A stretch of DNA of 64,000 nucleotides from Saprospiraceae bacterium. GTDB taxonomy: Bacteria > Bacteroidota > Bacteroidia > Chitinophagales > Saprospiraceae. Shown piece by piece: positions 54,671-61,766 of the stretch. Both the position numbers and the translations under genes were made by a program. Each line of letters opens with the position of its first letter. Within the stretch, counting starts at the first letter, position 1. Below the pieces are notes generated by a model. It made no database searches and was not told where the DNA came from. It saw only the letters and a program-made list of their open reading frames with translations. The stretch is taken from contig JANQPA010000077.1 of assembly GCA_028285545.1 (NCBI GenBank), positions 62,001 to 126,000 on the forward strand. The letters are read 5' to 3'.

Positions 54671-54709
54671 TTAATAGGAGCTTACTGCTGAGCCGGAAGC
54701 TCCTATTAA
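54671..54709 (-). terminator. Hairpin between DUF418 gene and ABC module 3
   Basis: A 13-bp stem (TTAATAGGAGCTT with its complement at 54697-54709) around a 13-nt loop, followed on the minus strand by a run of A and T. Confidence 0.6.
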
Positions 54710-54718
54710 GGAATAAAA

Positions 54719-55936
54719 TTACTTTTGTTTTGGAATACGATACGTCAGTTTGCGCCATACAAATTCCAAGGGGCCTTGCTTAAATCGGCTCAACCAGGCT
54801 CTGCTAAACAACCACTGTACCAGCAAAATTCCGAAGGCAAACAAAGGAAGGGATGCAAAAGGCACTTCCCGCATCAAGGCAAATCCGTAGCCGAAAAACA
54901 ATAGAACTGCCGTCACATTTTGAAATATGTAATTAGACAATGCCATGCGTCCAAGCAGTGCGAGATTCTCGAATGCCATTTTGGCTCGACCAGATGCCCA
55001 CCAATGCACAAATAGCATAGAAATTCCCAGGGCCAAACATGTAGAGCCAATATTGTAAACCAGGACCTGGATAATCCCTATTCCACTCAATTCGTATCCG
55101 GATCCCATGATCAATTTAGTTAAAGCATAGCCAAATGAAAAGATCAACCCGATAACTCCAAACCAAATGGCACTTTTTGGAACAGTTATGTCCTTGTCTC
55201 GTATTTTCGGCAACCAATGACGTGCAAGCAAAAGACCAATCAGGAATAAGCCCAACACATGGAAATAACGCCCCGACATCAAGTAACTCATCGCTCTTGG
55301 TATGGCCTGTAATATATTAATCGAGAGTACCTCCAGCGGCGAGTCGGAAGTGCGCATCTCTAATAGTGTCAGATTTGCAAAGCCCCATTGTGTTTTTAGA
55401 TTTGCTGAAATTTGGCGCATTGACCCCCAGAAGGAGGCATTTGAAGTCAAATACACAATACCATATATGAGTAGCGGTATGGTCAATAAGACCAAAATCG
55501 ATTTCAGTAAGGTCTTGTTTGAGCATTTCAGAAATAGGGGCAATAAGAGACCAAGTAAACTATAAAGGGTTAGAATATCTCCATTCCAGACGAAATACAT
55601 GTGTATCAAACCAATACCACAAAGTACAATCATTCGCCTGAACCAAAAAGCAGCAAAATTCTCATTAGCCGAACTAAAACGTTCTGCCTGTAAGGCAAAA
55701 CCAACACCAAAAAGGATAGAGAAAATACTGTAAAATTTACCTTCTACAAACCAGTCAATAAAAAATAGCATTGCCTTATCCAATACCGGCAGCATTAAAA
55801 TTTCCTCGGGACTGTAGGTGTTATATCCAATAAAGCTATAAAGGTTTGCAAATAATATTCCGAATAGGGCAAATCCTCGTAAGGCGTCTATTACCAGCAG
55901 TCGCTCTGATGCAGTAGTTGGCTTTATTTTTGACAT
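54719..55936 (-). CDS. DUF418-family membrane protein
   Basis: 405 residues from the ATG at 55936 (MSKIKPTTASERLL). About ten membrane helices. Typical N-terminus RLLVIDALRGFALFGILFAN and SIFSILFGVGFALQ, and the C-terminal DUF418 stretch with ALSNYIFQN and PLEFVWR. Related to acyltransferase-like membrane proteins; function unknown. A single Zur-like palindrome lies about 110 bp upstream, suggesting membership in the zinc regulon. Confidence 0.87.
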   Translation of the reverse strand: MSKIKPTTASERLLVIDALRGFALFGILFANLYSFIGYNTYSPEEILMLPVLDKAMLFFIDWFVEGKFYSIFSILFGVGFALQAERFSSANENFAAFWFRRMIVLCGIGLIHMYFVWNGDILTLYSLLGLLLPLFLKCSNKTLLKSILVLLTIPLLIYGIVYLTSNASFWGSMRQISANLKTQWGFANLTLLEMRTSDSPLEVLSINILQAIPRAMSYLMSGRYFHVLGLFLIGLLLARHWLPKIRDKDITVPKSAIWFGVIGLIFSFGYALTKLIMGSGYELSGIGIIQVLVYNIGSTCLALGISMLFVHWWASGRAKMAFENLALLGRMALSNYIFQNVTAVLLFFGYGFALMREVPFASLPLFAFGILLVQWLFSRAWLSRFKQGPLEFVWRKLTYRIPKQK

Positions 55937-56034
55937 AATAAAAATTAATTTACAACCAAGCAGAACTCTGATTCTGAATATTCTCAAAAACCAACATTAA
56001 TTGTTGACAGAGTTTATATGAGTTGAAAATAATC

Positions 56035-56073
56035 AAAAAATGCAATTGCGTCTAGGTCGCAATTGCATTTTTT
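56035..56073 (-). promoter_or_regulatory. Single Zur-like box inside a 16-bp inverted repeat
   Basis: TTGCGTCTAGGTCGCAA (56046-56062) fits the box with changes in each half and is embedded in a perfect 16-bp inverted repeat (56035-56050 with 56058-56073). No second box is seen 35-39 bp away. It could be an operator for the DUF418 gene, or partly a terminator for the gene ending at 56226 by analogy to other hairpins, though that gene points the other way. Confidence 0.5.
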
Positions 56074-56225
56074 AATTATTTGCTTTATAGAATATTTAAA
56101 AAAACCAAGGCTGGCAGGGATTTCATTTTCTTTATTTGACTTCACCAATTACAGCCATCGTTTCCTTTTCAGAAAGGCCGAGCCTGCCGCATTCAATATC
56201 TATCCATAACTAAATTCACTTTAAG

Positions 56226-56630
56226 CTATTGAATACTATCTTTTGCCAGTTCAAGTAATTCTTCTTTAATGACATTAACAGAATCCAGCATTTCCTTCTG
56301 AATAGACAACATCATTTCTGGAGGAACATCTAATTGAGATCCGTGGTCATGGTCATGATCGTGGTCATGGTCATGGTCATGCTCAAATCCAGGAACCTCG
56401 ATTATATTTTCATTCCAATTCTCCAGGCGGGATTCAAGTGCCCTCAAGCGTTCATCTTTAACCGGAACCTTCTTTAAAATTTCCTTAGTCTCTTTAGCGG
56501 CTTCCAAAGATTGCTTATGAATAAGAAAAGCCTCTTCCAGAAGTGGGTCGGGTTTGGATGAATTAGAACAGGCTAAAACGAATATTGATAGAAAAAATAA
56601 TATTGGAAATATTTGGAATCTCATAAACAA
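56226..56630 (-). CDS. Lipoprotein with (His-Asp)n zinc-binding tract
   Basis: 134 residues; lipobox VLAC. Helical mature part with a central run of alternating His and Asp (about 84-97) encoded by a GGTCAT-type hexanucleotide repeat, then another helix. A strong divalent-metal ligand; likely a periplasmic zinc buffer or chaperone. It ends the unit MerC-like, CFFCG protein, lipoprotein (1-bp gap to the CFFCG gene), transcribed away from the zur-like gene. Confidence 0.8.
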   Translation of the reverse strand: MFMRFQIFPILFFLSIFVLACSNSSKPDPLLEEAFLIHKQSLEAAKETKEILKKVPVKDERLRALESRLENWNENIIEVPGFEHDHDHDHDHDHDHGSQLDVPPEMMLSIQKEMLDSVNVIKEELLELAKDSIQ

Positions 56631-56631
56631 G

Positions 56632-57114
56632 TTATTTTGAAATTGATAAATAGGAGGCCTCCTTTAGAATGTAATTAAAATGTTCTATATCTGTACCATT
56701 TAAGTTTAGGATCCCCTGAAATCGAACCTTTTCATCCATACGAATATGCCTACTTAATTCCTTGCTTAGTTGTACCTCTACTATAGATTCCGGGCCTGCT
56801 CCTCCACAGAAAAAACAAGATGAATATGGATATCTGGATAAAATTACGGTATTCTTTATTTGATCAACGGGAATGAAGTAGCCTTCAACAGTAACCAATT
56901 TACCCTGAAGGGCTTTTGGTTGCTCACCAAAATTCGGAAACAATAAATAGGATTTCACCGACTCAACATATTTTTCTTTGAAGCTTACATCAGACAGTGC
57001 CTCCCAACTTATAAGCTTTTGTCCAAACCCATGTGATGGAGTGAAAAGAAATAACAAAAAAAAGGCAATTACGAAGCCACTTTTTGTAGCTAGAAATTTT
57101 TGAATAACAGTCAT
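56632..57114 (-). CDS. Secreted CFFCG-motif protein (paralogue 3)
   Basis: 160 residues with a signal peptide (about 1-31, ending GFGQ). WEALSDVSF, YLLFPNFG, VTVEGYFIPVD, SRYPYSSCFFCGGAGPE and TDIEHFNYI match the other two paralogues. Downstream of MerC-like paralogue 3 and upstream of the (His-Asp)n lipoprotein. Confidence 0.87.
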   Translation of the reverse strand: MTVIQKFLATKSGFVIAFFLLFLFTPSHGFGQKLISWEALSDVSFKEKYVESVKSYLLFPNFGEQPKALQGKLVTVEGYFIPVDQIKNTVILSRYPYSSCFFCGGAGPESIVEVQLSKELSRHIRMDEKVRFQGILNLNGTDIEHFNYILKEASYLSISK

Positions 57115-57163
57115 ATTGCAAAATGATTTGACAAACTTATTTCATTTTTTATTAGCCTTAAAT

Positions 57164-57574
57164 TTAATGTAATTTATCCGTTCTACAAGCTTTGCAAAGT
57201 TGATAATTAATGAAATGAGTAATTGCCAAGGAAATTGAACCTATGTACAAAAACCATTTACTTTGAGGTATGGCAATAAATTCCAATACCAACCCCAAAG
57301 CGAAAACCACCCAGAAAAACCAAAGCAATGAAGCGATTTTCCCAAATGGGGTATGATGAGCAGAATACCAAACAGCCAGGAAACTTAGGATAAGAAATAC
57401 AAAGTCTAGTGCACCCCACCAGGAAGTATGCCCGTGTTCGCCTCTTAAGCCTGTAGTTTCCAAAACTGGTTTAGCAACAAAAATAATTGGGGTTATTATA
57501 CAATGGATAAGGCATAATGAGCTGATAACTGCTCCAAATAAATCAACAGCACTTTGGTTTTTTGAAGAATTCAT
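57164..57574 (-). CDS. MerC-like membrane protein (paralogue 3)
   Basis: 136 residues, four membrane helices; signature SSLCLIHCIITP in TM1, a short GEHGH outer loop, and a C-terminal CKAC pair. Divergent from the zur-like gene, with the twin operator about 190-250 bp upstream of its start. First gene of a three-gene unit. Confidence 0.87.
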   Translation of the reverse strand: MNSSKNQSAVDLFGAVISSLCLIHCIITPIIFVAKPVLETTGLRGEHGHTSWWGALDFVFLILSFLAVWYSAHHTPFGKIASLLWFFWVVFALGLVLEFIAIPQSKWFLYIGSISLAITHFINYQLCKACRTDKLH

Positions 57575-57766
57575 TGCTGGTTTTTCGTATTGTTTTTTAA
57601 ACGCAGATGAGTTAAAAGACAGAACATTGGGAATAATTTTAATGTTAACTCAAAGAAAACTTTAATTTTCTCTATGCCTGACCCTGGCGACAAATCCTAA
57701 ATTGCATATTTGCCATTAATTGATTTTCTTGCATATAGAACTAGGGCCATTTGATTTTACTTTCAA

Positions 57767-57821
57767 ATGCAACACTGTTGCAAATATAACAATTCTTATT
57801 GTTAGTGCAATTAAGTTGCGA
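57767..57821. promoter_or_regulatory. Twin Zur-like operator before the zur-like gene
   Basis: ATGCAACACTGTTGCAA (57767-57783) and GTGCAATTAAGTTGCGA (57805-57821), centres 38 bp apart; the second ends 13 bp before the regulator's start codon. Suggests autoregulation and control of the divergent MerC-like unit. Confidence 0.8.
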
Positions 57822-57834
57822 TAAAAAAAATAGT

Positions 57835-58215
57835 ATGTCTATCCAACGAAAAACGAAATCTTTAAAAGCAGTACAGAATTATTTTGACAATAGATCTGCT
57901 GCAGTAAGTGTAGTTGAATTGGTAGGTTTTTTCAAGGATGAAATGAATAAAGCGACCGTATACCGAATTTTGTCCAGAATGGAGTCGGAAGGTTTGATTC
58001 ATTCCTTTAGCGGAATGGATGGCTTGACATGGTACGCCTCCTGTAAGGGTTGTTCAAGCAAGGAACATTACGATCAGCATCCACATTTCCAGTGTAAAAA
58101 ATGTGGGAGAATGGAATGTTTGGAGGTCAATTTATCCATACCAAAGATCAAAAATCGCAAAATTGATTCCGAGATTGTATTATTTGTGGGAGAATGTAAT
58201 AATTGTTTAAGTTAA
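57835..58215 (+). CDS. zur: Fur-family metalloregulator, Zur-like
   Basis: 126 residues from the ATG at 57835 (MSIQRKTKSL); an in-frame TTG at 57799 would put the operator inside the gene. N-terminal winged helix (about 1-60; NKATVYRILSRMESEGLIH is the recognition region); C-terminal metal domain with HYDQHPHFQCKKC (78-90), MECLE, and CNNC (121-124), the two CxxC pairs of the structural zinc site. Short, like other Bacteroidota Zur-type proteins. Neighbours (MerC-like, COG0523, His-rich proteins) and operators point to zinc rather than iron; metal specificity is inferred. Confidence 0.87.
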   Translation: MSIQRKTKSLKAVQNYFDNRSAAVSVVELVGFFKDEMNKATVYRILSRMESEGLIHSFSGMDGLTWYASCKGCSSKEHYDQHPHFQCKKCGRMECLEVNLSIPKIKNRKIDSEIVLFVGECNNCLS

Positions 58216-60578
58216 AAATCAAGCACAATACCAATCGTTGGTAATATCTGTCCATCTTCTTGTGGTACAGGTACCAGTGTTCTTGGGGAAATTATATTTC
58301 CTAGCTCATCCCGATTTAAGCCAAATTCCTGTGGTTCAGGAGTACGGGCTCCAAAAACATTTCCGGCTTCCAGAAAGACATCCAGGGCAAAAGTTTTGAA
58401 GTTCCATTTCTTATCAATACGTATATCGGCAACACTGAATACTTCCAGTCGTTCATCTCCCAGGCGATCGAAATCAAGAAGTACGGCTGGATAATTTTCC
58501 AAAGTAGCTTCCTCATCCACTGGTGCAAAGGGAGTTCTTCCGGCAAATCGATACCTAAGGCTCACTTCCCAATTTTTCTTGAATTTATAACCACCGGTAA
58601 AACTTAGCAAGTGGCGACTATCCCAGGCCGAAGGCCGAAAAACACCTTCCAAATCACTAAATTTACTGTTAAACAACGTATAGGCCAGAATTCCATAGAA
58701 ATTTTTTGTGAACTGCTGCTGAAATAAAAACTCCAGTCCAAATGAACGCCCTTCTCCTTCACTAATAATGGCTTCGCTTCCCAGCACCTCAAAGCCCCCG
58801 CCTTTATTGGCTAGAGAAATCCTATCCAATACCGAAACAGGATAATTGGCATATTTTTTATAAAATCCTTCTACCGTAATTCGAGCCGTTTCGTTCAATG
58901 CGTGCTCGATTCCAACCACAATATGATCACTTCGAATGTATTCAGCATTTTTATTAACCAAAGCTCCGGCATTATCTCGAAAGCCTAAAATGGTATAGGG
59001 AGGTATTTTATAATAACGGCCTATACTTCCATTTAACTTCCAGGTTTTAGAAGGGTTCAGACCATAACTGAATGAAAACCGAGGAGATAAGGTTTCCAAC
59101 ACTTGGTTCTTTTGAGTCATAAAAGTATTCGCATCTGTACGCAGGCCAAAGGAAATATCCAATCGATTATTAGCCAGGCTGGTTGATGCCTGAACAAACA
59201 GACCATATCTAACAAAATCTATTTCTGATTGAAAGCTGATATCATCTACTAAATTGGTGGAATTGTTATCAAAGATGGCTTGCTGAATGCTAAATCCACC
59301 TGTCAAGATCCAATCTCCTACAAATCGGGTTTGCTCATAACGTAATTTGATCTCTGTTTCCCTAGAATCATTACTGAAGAAGGCCCCCGTTTGGGCGACA
59401 TTATCTGTGTATCTGGTAAAATTATTGTCCAAAGTATTGATACTTAGGGTAGTGAGCATAGAGCCAGAACCATCTCTAAATCGGTTTTTCCAACTTAAGC
59501 CAGTGGTATTGGTTTTTTGTTGAATTACAGGAACCTGCTCCAGTTGAGCTTGTTGCTGAGCATCAAAATCGTCGGGAACATTTACTCGAAAATCATCAAT
59601 AGAACCCAATCCCAGCAAATTAATTTGGTTGTATTGATTAAGTTGGTGGGTAATTTTGTACTGATAATCCCAATAATCGGGCAGGATAGGTAAGCCGATG
59701 GCCTCAAAAAGCAGTTGCAAATAACTGCGCCTTACCGAACCAATAAAACTGGTTTTTGAAGGGGCATCTCCTTTTTTGAAAAGAGGCCCTTCTCCTGTAA
59801 GTGCTGCTTCACTAGCAGAGATTCGCAGATTAACCCGTCCTTCACGGGTATTTCCTACTCTTTGATTGAATTGAAGTACTCCGGATAAGGGGTTATCATA
59901 TCGTGCATTAAAAGCTGAGGTGGCTAAGTCTACAGTCTCCATAAATGAAACGTTGAGCATTCCTACTGGTCCTCCGGCACTTCCTTGTGTAGAAAAATGG
60001 TTGATATTGGGAATTTCCATTCCATCGAGATAATAAACATTTTCGTTGGGTGCCCCTCCTCGTATGATCACATCATTCCGAAACCCGCCAATACTCCCTC
60101 CCACTCCAGGCAAAGATTGCACCACCTTGGCAATGTCATTATTCCCTCCCGGATAAGTAGCGATTTCAACTGCTGAAAGTGTCTGTGTACTCAGGGGAGT
60201 AATTACATCTTCAATGCTACTGGCTTTTACTACAACTTCTGTCAAGGATTCCACCGCTTCGGTAAGCTCAAAATTCAACTCTGGATTACCTGCTGATTTT
60301 ATGATGACATTAAAGGCTGTTTTGGCTTCGTAGCCCAGATATTGAGCTGTAATGGAATAACTCTGTGTGGGGATATCATTGATTTGGTAAAAACCTGCTA
60401 TATCTGTAACCGTACCTTTTTCTATTCCATTTATTTGAACGGTAGCTCCGATAAGGGGCTCACCCGTTTTGGCATCTTTTACATACCCATTGATGGTTCC
60501 CAGGTTCTGGCCATTCACTCCAATGTTACAACAAAGAAAACCTAGAAATAAGATATGTCTAAAGTATGGTAGTAGCAT
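58212..60578 (-). CDS. TonB-dependent receptor with carboxypeptidase-regulatory domain
   Basis: 788 residues. Signal peptide 1-23; CarboxypepD_reg-like domain about 27-112 (GTINGYVKDAKTGEPLIGAT); plug about 120-240 with GGNNDIAKVVQSLPGV, NEVIIRGG-like and YYLDGMEIPN motifs; barrel ending with Asp-Phe. Unlike the siderophore receptor at 34518, the plug belongs to the general Bacteroidota receptor class, so the ligand is not predictable. Its stop overlaps the convergent zur-like gene by 4 bp. No Zur-like box upstream. Confidence 0.92.
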   Translation of the reverse strand: MLLPYFRHILFLGFLCCNIGVNGQNLGTINGYVKDAKTGEPLIGATVQINGIEKGTVTDIAGFYQINDIPTQSYSITAQYLGYEAKTAFNVIIKSAGNPELNFELTEAVESLTEVVVKASSIEDVITPLSTQTLSAVEIATYPGGNNDIAKVVQSLPGVGGSIGGFRNDVIIRGGAPNENVYYLDGMEIPNINHFSTQGSAGGPVGMLNVSFMETVDLATSAFNARYDNPLSGVLQFNQRVGNTREGRVNLRISASEAALTGEGPLFKKGDAPSKTSFIGSVRRSYLQLLFEAIGLPILPDYWDYQYKITHQLNQYNQINLLGLGSIDDFRVNVPDDFDAQQQAQLEQVPVIQQKTNTTGLSWKNRFRDGSGSMLTTLSINTLDNNFTRYTDNVAQTGAFFSNDSRETEIKLRYEQTRFVGDWILTGGFSIQQAIFDNNSTNLVDDISFQSEIDFVRYGLFVQASTSLANNRLDISFGLRTDANTFMTQKNQVLETLSPRFSFSYGLNPSKTWKLNGSIGRYYKIPPYTILGFRDNAGALVNKNAEYIRSDHIVVGIEHALNETARITVEGFYKKYANYPVSVLDRISLANKGGGFEVLGSEAIISEGEGRSFGLEFLFQQQFTKNFYGILAYTLFNSKFSDLEGVFRPSAWDSRHLLSFTGGYKFKKNWEVSLRYRFAGRTPFAPVDEEATLENYPAVLLDFDRLGDERLEVFSVADIRIDKKWNFKTFALDVFLEAGNVFGARTPEPQEFGLNRDELGNIISPRTLVPVPQEDGQILPTIGIVLDF

Positions 60579-60600
60579 TTTAGCTTGATTTCACATTGAT

Positions 60601-60644
60601 TTGTTTAAAATTATTCTTCAGGTCTGAAGAATAATTTTAAACAA
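60601..60644 (-). terminator. Hairpin downstream of the 198-residue protein gene
   Basis: A 21-bp perfect inverted repeat (60601-60621 with 60624-60644) with only GT between, AT-rich, placed after the end of the leftward gene at 60825 and before the receptor gene. Confidence 0.55.
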
Positions 60645-60824
60645 CTTCATTAAACAATGCTAGCTAAACTGTTAGGTTTGGAAAAAGTTTTGGAAGCTGG
60701 TTTAAATTTAAAACTCCTTTGAAATCTCTTACAAATCTTCCTTTAAAGTCTATTTGACTGAAGAGAAGTTTTGCAAGGGATCGATAGAGGGCATTCATGA
60801 GTTATCCAGTAATTCAGTGACTGG

Positions 60825-61421
60825 TTATTTCCAAATGATTACACCGCTACTTTGACTTTGTTCTTTTAGCAAATCACGAATAATTTTATCGAATGTAGTC
60901 CGAGGAATATCTAAGCCACTGGAAACAGACCGTTTCATATTTCTTTCTTCCAGGCTAAGGTCCCGGGTATCAATAATCAGGCCGACTGGGCATCGGTCTA
61001 CAAAGGCAAGGGATTTCAATCCTGGAATAGGTGCTTTTTGAGCTTCATAAAGAACTTTTGCTTCTTTAACAGTTTTTGAAGGGCTTGGTAAAAATTCTCC
61101 CTCAAATGCCCATGCTTCCACTGGATTAGTGGGATGACGATTCAAAGTTGCATATAAATTCCAATTCAGTAATTTGCCTAAATAAATCATAGTTTCTACT
61201 TCTTTTTTATGTAATGAAGTAGCAGTTGGGTATTCATGCCCCATTGCTTGAGGATGTTGAGGAGATAATAACCTTATAAAGGTAATCACTCGTTCACCCT
61301 TTACGATATCACCCAATCTAATATCAATCGCTATGTATTTGTTGCAATTTTGGGCAAGAGCAGGCTGGAATGGAATGAAAGCAAAGGCAATTATTAATTT
61401 AAATAAAACCTTCATCATCAT
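60825..61421 (-). CDS. Secreted protein of unknown function
   Basis: 198 residues; signal peptide (about 1-24, ending ALAQ). No family recognised. The mature part begins NCNKYIAIDIRLGDIVKGE, has mixed alpha/beta character, two cysteines (after the signal and in VDRCPVG) and a late basic helix. Stands alone between two TonB-receptor genes with a hairpin after it. Confidence 0.65.
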   Translation of the reverse strand: MMMKVLFKLIIAFAFIPFQPALAQNCNKYIAIDIRLGDIVKGERVITFIRLLSPQHPQAMGHEYPTATSLHKKEVETMIYLGKLLNWNLYATLNRHPTNPVEAWAFEGEFLPSPSKTVKEAKVLYEAQKAPIPGLKSLAFVDRCPVGLIIDTRDLSLEERNMKRSVSSGLDIPRTTFDKIIRDLLKEQSQSSGVIIWK

Positions 61422-61766
61422 AATAGTTTTAACCGTGAGTAAGATGATTGTACAATGCCTATTAATTTAATTTAAACTTAACTTGTAGATCACCACAAAG
61501 TGATTCAATATTGTTATGATAGTTTGTTCCAGGTAATTGGATTTTGGTATCATTTATCTCATCTTTTCCATTAAGATATTAGTAAAATCAGGAATAAATC
61601 TCATCATATCCTTAGAAGCCTATCAAATTTGCCTAATATTCCCTGGTTTTGATCAAATATCATCAAATAATGCCCAAATAATACAAGTCTAAATACTCCT
61701 ATCACCATAATTTTACCTACTCACTCACAGAATTGAAACATTTTATTAAAACCAAATCAACTCGAC
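61422..61766. other. Divergent promoter region
   Basis: 345 bp between the leftward secreted-protein gene and the rightward SusC-type gene. AT-rich; no Zur-like box, no clear TTTG/TAnnTTTG pair and no hairpin of note found. Confidence 0.4.

Noticed and set aside
56342-56382. CRISPR or minisatellite from the GGTCAT repeats
   Set aside because: The repeat is in frame and encodes the His-Asp tract of a lipoprotein; no spacers.
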